In this document: piece by piece, positions 20,790 through 31,768 of the stretch | How the letters are laid out: the number at the start of each line of letters is the position of its first letter | Numbering within the stretch: the first letter of the stretch is position 1 | Source: Platanthera guangdongensis | Lineage: Eukaryota; Streptophyta; Magnoliopsida; Asparagales; Orchidaceae | Assembly (NCBI GenBank): GCA_039583875.1 | Contig: CM077165.1 | Coordinates: forward strand, 74,016,757-74,080,756 | Length of the DNA: 64,000 nt | Reading direction: 5' to 3' | Notes under the pieces: generated by a model | Told to the model about the DNA's origin: nothing | The model's database searches: none | What the model saw: the letters and a program-made list of their open reading frames with translations, nothing else | Translations under genes and position numbers: made by a program

Positions 20790-22887
20790 CTTGGGTCCTT
20801 TATTTGGTTGAAAGGAGAAACTGGATATAACTGATAATGCAGGTTGTGATTTGTAACCTAAGGGGTGATATCTTCTAGGTGTAATTACCCAATCAGCTAC
20901 TGGATTAAATGTTTTATTAGTTGGTTTAAAATTTCTGTTAGAGAAATGATTTAGGTTTGGTCTTTCTGGGTTCGACAAATTATTGTAAGTTCGTCGACCA
21001 GAGTTTGACGAATAGGGATGAGATCGTCGATCTCTGCTCAGAGAATGATAGTAGTCATTTTTTGTGCCCCAAGTTCGTCGACCTCTGCTCGACGAACTAT
21101 ACACAGTTCGTCAATCGCAGTTAGACGAATTGTTATAATTGAAGTTTGCGTTCAGCATTCGTCGATCTGGATTCGACGAACTGGCCACATTTCGTCGATC
21201 TGAGTTCGACGAATGCTGCTGAACTTTGTTTTTATTTGCTGTTTTCAGATTTTTGTTTCTCTTGTCTATGGGTCTTGAGTTATTTTCTGACATTGGTTTG
21301 TCTATTAATTTTTCTTTTCCTTTGGCAGAGATAAACTTGATGGAGGTTGAAAGAATGTTTTTCTTAACTATGGGGGGTAAACTTGATGAAGCACCCAAGC
21401 CCAGCTTGCCATTTAATCTGGCATTCACTGTGCTTGTAATGTCCATCAGCTTGAGACTTCTTCCATTGAGAGATTGCTCAAGTTGTTTGGCCTCACATAA
21501 TTCAGATTTTAATTTAATTATTTGTTCATTAGCTAAGGTTATTTGATCTTGTAGTTTTATGTTTTCTGAGTTAACTGATTCAAGATTTCCCAATCTTTCT
21601 CTAAGAGTTTTTATTTTCTTTTCTGAGCTAATTAAGTCTAAGAACATGGCTTTGAAATCAATTTTGAATGAATCAGAATTAAAATCAAAATTAGAGAGGA
21701 CCTGATCTGCCTCTGAGTCTGAGGCTGCTTCTTCTTCTGATTCTTCTTCTGATCCAGAATAGCTCCTGGAGGCATCAATTGACATTAGGCACACCTCCTT
21801 GGATCTAGCTTCTTCCTCTTCTTCACTTGAACTGGAGGAAGATGTTTCTTCTTCAGTGTCACTCCAAGTCTCAGCAACAAATCCCTTTCTTTCTTTTTAT
21901 ATTTGCTGGAGGAGGGTCTGCTGTTGTGCTTTCTCCTGGAGTCCTTTTCTCTGCTCTTGTCCTTCTTCTGGTTTTCTGGACATTCTGAGATGTAGTGTCC
22001 AGGCTTTCTGCAACCAAAGCACACAACCTCCATGGTTGGTGTCTTGTCATACTTGGTCTTATCATCCTGTCTGGATGATTTCCTTCTGAAATCCTTCCTT
22101 GTCATCTTGTAGAACCTTTTGGCAAAGAGGCTCATGAGTTCTTCATTTGAAGTTGATGTCTCACTTTATTCAGATGCTTTGAAGGCTATGCTGTGCTCCT
22201 TTCTAATTGGAGTTGTTGCCTTCTGTTCTGCTACTTCTCTTGATTTTATCAGCTGCTCATAGGATTTTAATTTGCCTAGAAGAGACTCAGTTGATATCTC
22301 ATTGAGGCTTCTGGCTTCTTTGATTGACCAGATTCTGGAGTCCCGAGAGCTGGGGAAGCACATCAATATCTTATCATTCACCTCTATCAAGGTGATGTCT
22401 TTATCCAGGGTTTTGAGTTCATTGATGATTGAACTCAACCTATTATACATATCAGCCACTGATTCTGTCTCTTCCTTTTTGAAGTTTTCATACAGGGAAA
22501 TGAGACTGGATCTTCTGTCCTTTCTTTCATCTGCAGAGCCAGCTACCATTTGGTTGAGGGAGTCCCAAATGGCCTTGGCTGAGGTACACTCAGCCACCTT
22601 CTGGAATATGTCATCTGACATAGTCTGGGCTAAGATATTCATTACCTTAGCATCTACCATCTTGGCTTTCTTGTATGTTTCATTGTTTTCAGGAGGGGGC
22701 ACTGCAGTCATGTTGGTTGAAGTGCTGGTAGAGGTTGCAGGTGCTGGAGGTACACCTGACAAAATAATAGAAAAATATCCTCATCAATAGAATTCATGTA
22801 TAACCTGATTCTTGCCTTCAAGATGGCAAACTTGTTAATATTGCACCCTGGAGGTCTAATGCTTGCATAGTCTTTGTTTTGGGCCAT
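20790..22887 (-). pseudogene. SIRE-A1 gag with zinc knuckle and SSNSDRR-type repeats
   Basis: ATG at 22887 (MAQNKDYAS). UBN2-type Gag core at 22166-22762 (MNILAQTMSDDIFQKVAEC, then RRSSLISLYENFKKEE), zinc knuckle CFGCRKPGHYISECPE, Ser/Glu-rich segment, coiled-coil-like region at 21111-21794, SLKLMDITSTVN, then a low-complexity basic tail. In the tail YSSNSGRRTYN, SLSRDRRSH and similar are encoded by TCGTCGA-N7-TCGACGA DNA. Frameshifts near 21880 and 22770 and a stop at about 22163 inactivate it. Confidence 0.88.
20985..21215. repeat. TCGTCGA dyads within SIRE-A1 gag coding sequence
   Basis: At least five TCGTCGA...TCGACGA dyads in 230 bp, for example TTCGTCGACCAGAGTTTGACG and TTCGTCGATCTGAGTTCGAC. 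Read on the minus strand they encode SSNS(D/G)RR or SNPDRR. The same dyads occur in the element's LTRs, so the motif is shared between coding and regulatory parts. Confidence 0.88.
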
Positions 22888-23004
22888 TTTTGTGAAGGAA
22901 TGAATCTAACAACAGGAACAAAACAATCAGAACTCACCAGAGGGATCTTTGTGGTTCAGGTGTTAGCCTGTACAACCAATATGGTGTGGTATGTTAACCA
23001 ACCT

Positions 23005-23018
23005 CGCTTTGATACCAA
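23005..23018 (-). other. SIRE-A1 primer-binding site
   Basis: On the minus strand TGGTATCAAAGCGAGG starts 2 bp after the 5' LTR end. It matches initiator tRNA-Met except for AAAGC in place of AGAGC. Confidence 0.88.
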
Positions 23019-23019
23019 T

Positions 23020-24933
23020 TGAAAGTGCAGGTTAGATTTGAAATACTCTAGAGGGGGGGTGAATAGCGTATAGTGCTCACTAAAAACATTTTACAACTTT
23101 CGTTGTATTCCTAAGTGAACAAGTCATTAAGTAAATAAAACTAAGCACAGCAAACTAAGTAATCACAGAGCACAGCCAAAATAAAAATAAAGGGCAACCA
23201 GACGACACAAGAAATTTTATAGTTGTTCCCCAACCTGGGTACATCCACTCTTCTAACACCCTGGTAGGAATCTACTCAGGTTTTTGATCAGGTGCCTGAC
23301 ACCAACGAGCTTTTGTTCAGGTGCTCAAAAACCAAAACCTCAAGTCTTTTGGAAGGAGACTTGTAAGTAGAATAATTTTGAATGGAATTAAAACCCTGTA
23401 CAGGAATTGGAAATAAGGAGATAGGGTCTTCTCTTTCTCAATATCAACTGAGAAGACTTGTGGATTGATTGTAGCAGATTTTGCTCCCCCTGAGATCTTG
23501 AGTGTATCAGGAAAGCTGGAGCACTGCTTCAGGGTGATAGGTCTTCAAAGAACTAGAGTGCCTGGACCAGAGATGCTTCAGGAACTTCTTTGATAGATTG
23601 AAATTTGTTGTCCTTTGAAGTTGTCCTGAGAATTGTCAGAAGAAGACTCTTGATAGTGATTGGTTCTTCATCTTCTTCTTCTTGAAGATGTTCTCTGGTT
23701 AGGCTGATTGCAGTAGAACTTTTGATTTCTGTGAGTTTGTTCTTCTGTGCAATCTGAGTGTGTCTGTCTGATTGTTTGTATTGCTCGTTGTGTGTTCGTG
23801 TGAGTGTATGACTGACTGTGTATCTGTAGTAGTACTTGATCCTTTCTTTTATTTTCTTTAGACTGACTAAGAACATTCAAAATTCAAAAGTTGAGCAGTA
23901 ATTACAGTCGGCCTTGGAAGGAAGCGACAATCAATGATTTCCCTAACTGTCCCATGGAAAAACGGCATGTAATAGTCCATAGTCAATGCGCGTTCTAACG
24001 GTAACATTCCGAGAAGATCTGGCATTAATAACTCCAGAATCATCGCCAAGAAACGGGACGAGAAACCTGAAGATGACCTAGTCTGGATTCGTCGAACGAA
24101 GAACGCAATTCGTCGAGCTGAGTTTGAGTTCGTCGAGCTGAGCTGGAGTTCGTCGAGCTGAGGTGGAGTTCGTCGAGCTGAGCTTGAGTTTGTCGAGCTA
24201 AGCTTGAGAGAGTTCGTCGACCAGACAATCTTCATTCGTCGAACAGACAATCTTCATTCGTCGAGCTGAGACTCAAATTCGTCGAGCGAAGAACGATTGT
24301 GGACTTTAGCCAAATATTCTGCATCTGCTGATATTCAGTGTTGACATAAGCTGGTGTCGACTGATTGATCTTAGTGTCGACTCAAATTTTCTGGTGTCGA
24401 CAAGAATTGCTTGGTGTCGACACATGCCCTAAGTGTCGACACAAATACTCTGAGTTCAGAATTCGTCGAGTAGAGTCCTTGATTCGTCGACCTGAGAAGC
24501 TGACTTCGTCAACGTGAGAAGTTGAGAGCTTGAGGTCCAAGTTCGTCGAGCTCAGAAACTGATTCTTCGACCGAAGCTTGAAGCTGCACTTAGAAAAATT
24601 CTGAAGTTGTCCTGATTTTAGCTTGATGTAGAAACTCTGTCTTCGTCGAACATAGAACTAAGATCGTCGAGCTCAGCACCAAGAAATGTCTCACGATCGT
24701 CGACCGCAGAACACCTTTCATCGAGCTGAGTTCGACGAACGTCGAACTCACTTTACTTAGACTTGAAAACCTCTAAATCTGGAGTCTCTGATGGTCTTGT
24801 TGATAGCTGGTCCATCTGAAAGTGACTCTAAGGACTTGGCCTAGACTCTAGGACACAAACTTGACCCTGGCTATACATGATTGGTCACATGCTAAGTCAG
24901 TGAACCTAGCCCAAATCAACTAGGGATCCAACA
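23020..24933 (-). repeat. SIRE-A1 5' LTR
   Basis: 1914 bp, TGAAAGTGCAG...GGATCCAACA on the plus strand. Homologous along its whole length to 12231-14140. The dyad array is at 24085-24745. On its own strand transcription would proceed toward 23020. Contains no gene; ORFs such as 23867-24250 are repeat artefacts. Confidence 0.95.
24085..24745. repeat. TCGTCGA and GTGTCGAC dyad array in SIRE-A1 5' LTR
   Basis: Same organisation as 13290-13940: tandem TTCGTCGAGCTGAG units first, then GTGTCGAC words, then separated dyads. One word, TTCGTCGAGCGAAGAACG, resembles GTCGAGCGAAGATCG in the unrelated TEK-D LTRs (about 52250 and 59035). Confidence 0.9.
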
Positions 24934-24938
24934 CATCG
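24934..24938. repeat. Target-site duplication of SIRE-A1, right copy (CATCG)
   Basis: Perfect repeat of 12226-12230, followed by the continuation of COP-B (CTCCCCCTGCTTCC). Confidence 0.93.
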
Positions 24939-25870
24939 CTCCCCCTGCTTCCTGAATCGGAAGCCTCCGCCTTCGAGCCAGAAGTACTTGGAGCATCGTT
25001 CCCCCTGCTTCCTGACCCTGATGCCTTTGCCCCGGAGCTAGAACAACCTTGGAACTCCTGGTGACTCAGGCAGCTCCAACTGAACCTTAGCAGCAGCCTC
25101 CTTCAGCCCACCATCTGACATGCTCATCTCTAGCTTCATATAAGAGCTATCCCAATACGGCGTCAACTCATCGAAGACAACATCTCTTGACACGATGAGC
25201 CTCTTCGTCGCAGGATCCATACACCTCCATCTTCTCCTTTGCTCATCATACCCAACAAAGCTAGCTTCGTCTTGAGAGCTACCAGAGTGTGTACGTAGAA
25301 GGTAGATCCAAACAATCGTAGGTGCTTTACACTGGGCTTCACCCCGAACATCAGCTCATATGGAGTCTTCATATTGATTGGATTAAGAGCCATCTGATTG
25401 ATGACATGAGCAACACAGGTCATTCCTTCTGCCCAAAGGGCCTTAGGAACGCCTTTACTCCGAAGCCAACACTTGCAGGTCTCCGTTAACCAACGGATCA
25501 TCTGAGCTGCAATACCGCCTTGCTGTGAAGTATGTCCACAAGAAATCTCATTTCAGATCCCTTACTTCCTCCAAAAGTGTGAGAACTCGGTTGAGCCAAA
25601 CTCACCACTGATGCTTGTCCTCAACTTCTTGATCCGCAGGCCAAGCTGGCCTTCCACAAGCTTCTTAAACTCCAGAAACAAGCACATCATGTTCGACTTC
25701 GCCTTCATGAGGTATACCCAAGTATACCTTGAATTGTCATCAACCAATATTAGCATGAACAAGTTGCCTCCAAGACTGGCGTTGATGGTCGGTCCAACCA
25801 GAGCACAATGGACAACCTCCAAAGGTGCTTTACATCTGGTTTGTGCCTTATCAACCATAAAGCGATAAGC
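24939..25870 (-). pseudogene. COP-B integrase region
   Basis: Minus-strand copia integrase in pieces. 25562-25858: VVHCALVGPTINASLGGN, where the first catalytic D has become A or V, then LVDDNSRYTWVYLMKAKS. 25163-25501: TCKCWLRSKGVPKALWAEG, PINMKTPYELMFGVKPSVKHLRLFG. 25038-25220: LIVSRDVVFDE. The segment around the catalytic Glu (about 25502-25560) is in another frame. It joins the pol linker at 11621-12225 on the other side of SIRE-A1. Confidence 0.85.
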
Positions 25871-26560
25871 TTCACTTTGCTGACATCATTCACATCCCTG
25901 ACCATCGCCATAGGATGACAATCTAAGCAAGTCTCTTACGAGTCTTCTTACTGTCATTGCTTTCAGCTTGTCCATCCCTATATGCCCCAGTCTTTCATGT
26001 CAGATAGCTGCACTATCACTGGCCTTCATCCGATCAGCACCTGAACTTGTTGAAGTCCCAACTAAGTTCTTCTCCTTACTCCCAACATGAGCTACAGTCA
26101 CCGATAGCAAGACAACCTTGCACTCTTTCCTGAGATGACCATGCTGCTTGCATTTATAGCACCTTGGTCCTTCCTTAATCTTCCCATCACGCCTAGGAGA
26201 AACAGTCCTCTTTTGTTGATATGAAGTAGAAGGACCATCCTCTACAGTAACCTTGACCTCCTTCCTGAACAACCCATCAAGGGAAGTCCAAACCTCCGCA
26301 GCTGGCCGACATCCACTGATGTGGTCCAAGAGCTCCGATGAGATCACCTGCTTGAGAATAGACTTCACTTTCGCATTTGTCTCCTTCCAAGCTCTCATCT
26401 CTTCAGCATTGCCAACAGTAGCCTCTTGTCTTTCTACTCTGCATACTACCTCCCAAAGGTCATCGCCAAGAAGAAAGCACTCCATACAAGACTTCCACCA
26501 ATCAAAGTTCACCTCTGTAAGGAAATCAATTCCAAGACAACTTGTATCTTCCAATGCCAT
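25871..26560 (-). pseudogene. COP-B gag fused directly to pre-integrase (protease deleted)
   Basis: ATG at 26560 opens a 186-codon frame: Gag core (NFDWWKSCMECFLLGDDLWEVV, in part, and ISSELLDHISGCRPAAEVW), then zinc knuckle CYKCKQHGHLRKEC. Instead of protease, the frame runs into HERLGHIGMDKLKAMTVRRL, the HHCC start of the pre-integrase domain, immediately after a TGA where relatives have Trp. The protease has therefore been removed between the knuckle and the pre-integrase domain. Relatives need it to mature Gag-Pol. Confidence 0.82.
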
Positions 26561-26666
26561 GGTTCAACCACTGGTTCCCTCTTCACAAGAGCAACAACCA
26601 CTTCAGTTGATCACTGCTTATCCACTCCAATCCAGCTCTGATAACACGTTAAAATTCAACAAGCTA

Positions 26667-26678
26667 GCATTGATACCA
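26667..26678 (-). other. COP-B primer-binding site
   Basis: TGGTATCAATGC on the minus strand directly after the LTR end AATATTAAACA. It resembles the initiator tRNA-Met site with a changed 3' part, and fixes the right LTR's inner edge at 26679. Confidence 0.78.
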
Positions 26679-27485
26679 TGTTTAATATTCTCCAGGTGGT
26701 CAACAAGATAACCTGATGCTAAATTAATATTCTCAGCACTATCAAGATCACACCTTGATCACGCGGAAATTTCACTGGACCTTGGAGTGAGCATGGGTTA
26801 TCTCAACTAAGGCCAGTCAACCAGAAAACACAAGCAGCACAAGAGTCTTTATAACATCAGTCTTCTTTACACAGCGAGACATACATGGCGAGACATGCTT
26901 CACCAAAACCAACAAAGGGAAAGCAAAGTCAATTACAAAGACATGACAAACAAGCTGCGCGGACTCAAACATCAAGCCGTCGGTCTACTGCTGTAGAGTC
27001 CACTCAGTCCGCCAGTTCGCCAGACCGCAACCTAAGCAGCACAGACTACCCCTTATTCCAATGCAAGCTCTAACTGTCGATCTACAAGGAGCCTAACCGC
27101 AAGTTCGCCTAGCCGCCTAACTGCAAGGTCGCCTATCCGCCAGACCGCACAAGCTGCCATGCCGAATAGAACAGTCCGTCTAAAGCAGACAACTTATTGA
27201 ACCCCGAACCAAGTTGCCAAAGAGAAGACCATCTGGTCGCTGTCCGCGACCTGCTATTTACCACCTGTTGATTAACTGTAGAGTCCGCACTGTTCCTGAC
27301 CGTAATCAGAGCCAAGTCCTGGCTTTCCAGTGCTATCCGCACAACCTGCACAACATAACCCAGTCAACTCAACCAAACCGCGCAGACAACAAAAAATAGT
27401 CCGCAGCAACTTGTGCGGGCTCAAGTTACTGTTCACTGACTTCTTTTGGTTTCATAGATTACTATTCCTGATGTGACATGGGTCC

Positions 27486-27493
27486 TATTTATA
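27486..27493 (-). promoter_or_regulatory. TATA box in COP-B 5' LTR
   Basis: TATAAATA on the minus strand, in the same context as 10340-10347 of the partner LTR. Likely the element's core promoter. Confidence 0.58.
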
Positions 27494-27549
27494 GGCACGA
27501 TGATAAGTGTGGTCACCGCCCTAGCCGATAGGATTACCGCCATATCCCT

Positions 27550-28700
27550 CAGTAAGACATCTCCGCAGTCCGCGGATACATTCCAGCCCGTTGCCACTAT
27601 GCAGGATAGCATCCACCATATCTTCTCCAAGGCCGGACACAATCGTTAGTCCGTCTTGTCGCCAAGGGCCAGGCCAAGACCACCACAGCCGGACTCCGCA
27701 GAAACACTGTCAGCCAATCCGCGGACACAGCTCCAGTCCGCTTTTCTCGAGCCAACAGTCTCGCCATCAAGGCACGTGCCGGTCTCAGCGGACGCAAAGC
27801 TTCAGTCTGCACATCCCGAGCCACCTGCTTCGCCACCAAGGCAACTGTCGGACTCAACAGACACAGCTCTTCAGTCCGCTCATACTACGGATAGCTCTAG
27901 TCTGCATATCCCTGCAGACAATTCCAGTCTGCAAGCCCTGATTCCATAGCTTTGTTACCAAGACACCTACCAGACTCAGCAGACACATCTCCAGTCTGCT
28001 TACACAGCAGACACCTCCAGTCTGAATCTTGCACAGACTTCTCCAGTCCGCATATCCCGCAGACTGCTCCAGTCCGCATATCCCAAGTACACAGCCACGC
28101 CAACAAGGCAACTATCGGACTCAGCACACTCCAGCTCCAGTCCACACACAGTTGCGGACACAATCTTCAGTCCGCTTCTCCCAAACTCACAACCAAGGCA
28201 CACAACACTTCTGCCAAGCTAGGCGGACTGGGACACCGTCCTCACTCCGCTGCACGATCTCCCCGGACTGAGCCAAACATGGACCTATTTCCGAACCAAC
28301 CAAGTCCACACCACTGGCCACAAGGGCCAGTTCGCACTTACTGGCGGACACTGGATACAGTCCGCTTCTCCCGATGAGCTTCAGTACAAGTCCGCACTGA
28401 CTGGCGGTCTCCGCGGCTTCCACTTGCCGCTGCACTAGAGCAAGACTAAGGCATTCACCAAGCCAGTCTGCCGAGCTCCAGTTCTTCAGTCTGCTTCTTG
28501 CCGGACTCCGCGGATAGAGTTTCTATCCGCCAGGTTACCTTCTGGGATCCAGCTGCTTACTGATCACTAGCCGGCCTGGCTAACCGCCGCTGCTGTCTGC
28601 GTAGTCCGCGTGAATAGACCGCCTAGGCCGCTACAGAGCAAACCGTCTACAACCTCCTTGCCGACCTAGCAGTCCGACAACCCTGTCCGCGTAGTCCGCG
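27550..28700. repeat. GCRGAC/GTCYGC dyad array, COP-B right LTR
   Basis: The hairpin GCGGAC-N9-GTCCGC occurs at 27721-27741 and its compensated version GCAGAC-N9-GTCTGC at 27979-27999. A shorter-loop form is near 27914-27932. Many unpaired single words also occur. Arm changes G-C to A-T on both sides keep the pairing. Confidence 0.85.
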
Positions 28701-28752
28701 TGGATAGGTCCAAGTGCTCCATTCACCCACTTTCACTTCACAAATTTCAACA

Positions 28753-28907
28753 GCAGGTTCCTCAAACATGTGAATTTGCATTCTTACGTTGACATTCAGG
28801 AGTTCATTAGTGTTACTGAGGTTTGTACGTACACGTGCTTGCTACCCCATAAAAGAATTTGATCACAAATTCGAAAGGGAAAGACCGAGACATCTGATAC
28901 CAAAAAT
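28753..28907 (-). other. TEK-F leader and primer-binding site
   Basis: Untranslated leader of a minus-strand gypsy element. GCAGGTTCCTCAAACATGTG is nearly the same as the TEK-D leader at about 56985. The PBS TGGTATCAGA is on the minus strand at 28893-28902, five bases from the LTR. COP-B is inserted at 28752/28753, and the rest of TEK-F is displaced leftward, perhaps to 1-1592. Confidence 0.75.
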
Positions 28908-31186
28908 GTAACGACTCAATCCGTTCAAATAGCATATAATAGAAGTTCCGGTCGGGGCCCCACACCATAAGCAATAAAACAGGCAGCGAAGTCACGGGAT
29001 GATATCAGAGTTGCGCATCCTAACTCATAGCATTCTAGCGACAGCTTTTAACAGAAAAATGAACTCCAACCATGAATGTCCACTAATATAAACACCAACA
29101 TTTCTATAGGAATGTACATCAAATACAATATCGTTTGGCCTTATGGCCTTACAGTTGCTCTTTACAAGAGTGGCTTCCAAACATCGGCGCGCAGGCCGGC
29201 CACACATGAACAAACATAACGTTTTTTAGCTTAGCGTTCAAGGGCTAGCAGCAGCAGCAGCGACTTCAGCATTTATATGTCCCGCTCGACTCTCCAGCAC
29301 CTGTACAATGATAGCCCACCCAATGGTGGCAAACAAGGCAACGGTCAACATTCTGCTGATAAATTTATAACAACCCTACCCCTTTCCCGGGGCAGTGACA
29401 TTCCTTCCCTAAAGGAATAGTAATTCATATGCAGATATATTTATCATACATTATGCTCTCACGCACAAACAATCCATCACAACCGTCAGCTACGCAGCCT
29501 GACAATCCGTGCACTCAGGGTACATTCTTGGTGTACCGGCGAACCAGGGTCCCACCACCGTATCAGGGCCGAAACCCAACGGTAAAATTGAGCATTTTGC
29601 TCCATGGCGTTCAGCCGGAGACTTTAGTCTTAGTGGCACACATGCCTAAGACTCTCACTATGCTCTCCAACAGACCGCACTTTCAGGTCTTCAAGTTGGA
29701 CGGACATAATGCGGGTCGGATCAACCACCCCTCATTGCTCAAGTTGCCTTGCCATCACCGAATACCATTGTACTTGCGGCTAAATATATGGCGCGGGCCA
29801 GTTTCACCTTGCCTGTTTGGCATGCAACCTTTTTAAGAGCTCATTAAGCTCACACATAGCCAGACCGTCCCCGAGGGACTGGCTTCACATTCATTGGTTA
29901 GCCAGGAGCCACGCCTCGTGTTAGTGACAGAACTCATTTTCTGTCCCTAGCCCCAACCTTAGCATTCATAGCATACAGCACAAGCATTTACGGGTATTTT
30001 CTTGGGCTTCCACACCAGTACTTCCTGCTACTACCCTTTATAGGCACAACTCATCAAGCATCACAAGCATCATAAGGGTCTTTTCCTAGAATACAACTCA
30101 AGTATTTCCTGCTACTGCCCTTCACAGGTCCAACTCATCGACTCCATAAACTATACGTTTCATCACGGAGTCTTGTCCGGTAAGTAAATGCAACATCACC
30201 AATCCGGACCAACCTGTCCAGATGGGCTTCACATAGCATGTCTATTCCGTACTCTATTTCCGGATCTATATGCACAACTATTGGGGATTCCAAGAATCAA
30301 CCCAAGGGAAATCCCATTACAGTCCAACCTCTTCTGGAGGGGAAATCCATGCACATGCCAAAAAGGAGGACTTCACATGTCCAAGAAGGAAGATCGTTAC
30401 CCTTGACGACCTCTTTAGAGCCATGGAATTCTAGCCAACTGGAAAGCACCGCTGCGGCCTTGCCTCCACAACGCTAGCCTCGGATCGCAAATCGGAACTC
30501 AGCAGCTCCACCGGTGGCCGGCTCCTCTCTCCTCCTCCTCCTTGCTCTCTCTTCTATCTAGCTACCTTAGAAAGAGAGTGGCCAAGATCAAAATGAGAAT
30601 TCCCTTCTCATTCTCAGACTTAAAGCAGCTGGGAGGATTCTGAGCCATCAGATCCTGGCTGAAGAAAATGGACGGCCACAATTTTGCCACAAAAGGCTAA
30701 TTTTTGGCTGACACGGCCTGTGACACGCCCGTGTCACAGGCCGTGTACCTTAAGCGGCACACAACCGACTCATCTAGAACAGTACACGGCCATGTGACAT
30801 GCCCGTATCATAGGCCGTTTGACTTGACACGGCCTCAGATACGTCCGTGTCTAGCCTGTGCACCTCAGGTGGTACACAACCATCTCAACCCAAGCAAGAC
30901 ACGGCCATGTGACACGCCCGTGTCACAGGATATGTGCCCAGAGACACACCCGTGTACTGCCCGTGTTCACCAGGCCTCACTGCCCTATCTAACTCTAGAA
31001 AAGGATACGGCCATGTGACACGCCCGTGTCACAGGCCATGTACCCTTACACAGTAGCAGACACGCCCCCAGCGTGCTCTTTGTCGAGCGAAGTTCGTCAA
31101 CCAAAGGGGGACATGCCCTCTGACACACCCGTGTCATATGGCGTGTCACCCAACTTGAACCCAATCTTGGGATTTGGGGTGTTACA
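28908..31186 (-). repeat. TEK-F 5' LTR
   Basis: About 2279 bp, plus-strand ends TGTAACGACTCAATCC...GGGGTGTTACA. A divergent relative of TEK-A and TEK-D LTRs. It contains a hairpin array at 30711-31145. Its outer edge interrupts the RT of SIRE-A2 (right flank CACAT). The opposite target duplication lies outside the window or is lost. Confidence 0.82.
30711..31145. repeat. CC-loop hairpin array in TEK-F LTR
   Basis: Best unit at 30711-30746: a 17-base arm ACACGGCCTGTGACACG, loop CC, then the exact reverse complement of the arm. Further partly decayed copies at about 30783-30815, 30820-30850, 30900-30935 and 31005-31045, with loops CC, CC or TC. Confidence 0.9.
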
Positions 31187-31768
31187 CACATATACTTATT
31201 CTTTGAGTTCTCCATTTAGAAAAGCACTTTTAACATCAATTTGATAGACTTTGAATTTCTTGAATGCAGCATATTCAAGGAAGATTCTTATAGCCTCAAG
31301 CCTTGCAACAGGAGCAAATGTCTGATCATAATCAATGCCTTCCTCTTGCCTATAGCCTTGATACATTAGCCTTGCCTTGTTCCTCATAATGTTGCCTTCT
31401 GCATCCAACTTATTTCTGAACACCCATTTGGTTCCAACGACTGGATAGTCTTTGGGTCTAGGAACCATTTCCCAAACTCTACATCTCTCAAATTGATTGA
31501 GCTCCTCTTGAGTTGCAATCATCCAGTGGGGATCTTGCTCAGCATCTTTAATGGATTGGGGCTCATGTTGAGAGAGGAAACAAGCAAACATCAAGTCAGG
31601 GTTGCGTTGATGTCTTGTTTGCACACCAGCTGAAATGTCTCCAATCACTTGAGATCTAGGATGATCTCTAAATGTGACAAAATCAGTGGGAGGAGCTGGT
31701 TGGGCAACAGCTTGGGGAATAAATTCCTCTTGTGGAATTTCATTAGCTGTTGCAAAGGGTTCAGTCAC
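31187..31768 (-). pseudogene. SIRE-A2 reverse transcriptase N-terminal part
   Basis: A 190-codon open frame: [81 protein letters not shown]. These match RT of SIRE-A1 and SIRE-B up to LNGELKE, after which the sequence is TEK-F LTR. The catalytic VDD half is absent. Confidence 0.88.

Larger units (their letters stand above)
12231..24933 (-). mobile_element. SIRE-A1: Sirevirus-type Ty1/copia element, full length
   Basis: A 12.7-kb minus-strand element with both LTRs (1910 and 1914 bp), PBS, gag with zinc knuckle, protease, integrase, RT, RNase H, an env-like ORF and a PPT, bounded by perfect CATCG duplications. Gag before protease-integrase-RT-RNase H is the copia order; the extra ORF between RNase H and the 3' LTR is the Sirevirus hallmark. 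Coding regions have several stops and frameshifts. The two LTRs look similar, differing by scattered substitutions. Confidence 0.95.
9664..28752 (-). mobile_element. COP-B: Ty1/copia element with internal deletions, split by SIRE-A1
   Basis: Minus-strand element: 5' LTR 26679-28752, PBS, gag, pre-integrase and integrase at 25038-26560, pol linker at 11605-12225, PPT, 3' LTR 9664-11604. The interior 12231-24933 is SIRE-A1. Protease and the whole RT-RNase H are missing, so COP-B is probably non-autonomous. The left LTR lacks about 120 bp where TEK-A abuts. The right flank GCAGG cannot be paired with a left target duplication. It lies within the leader of TEK-F. Confidence 0.85.
26679..28752 (-). 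repeat. COP-B 5' LTR (complete, 2074 bp)
   Basis: Plus-strand ends TGTTTAATATTC...AAATTTCAACA. Complete counterpart of 9664-11604, with the extra 120 bp that the left copy lacks. Flanked on the right by GCAGG and TEK-F leader. Minus-strand TATAAATA at 27486-27493. Dense GCRGAC/GTCYGC words at 27550-28700. Confidence 0.9.
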
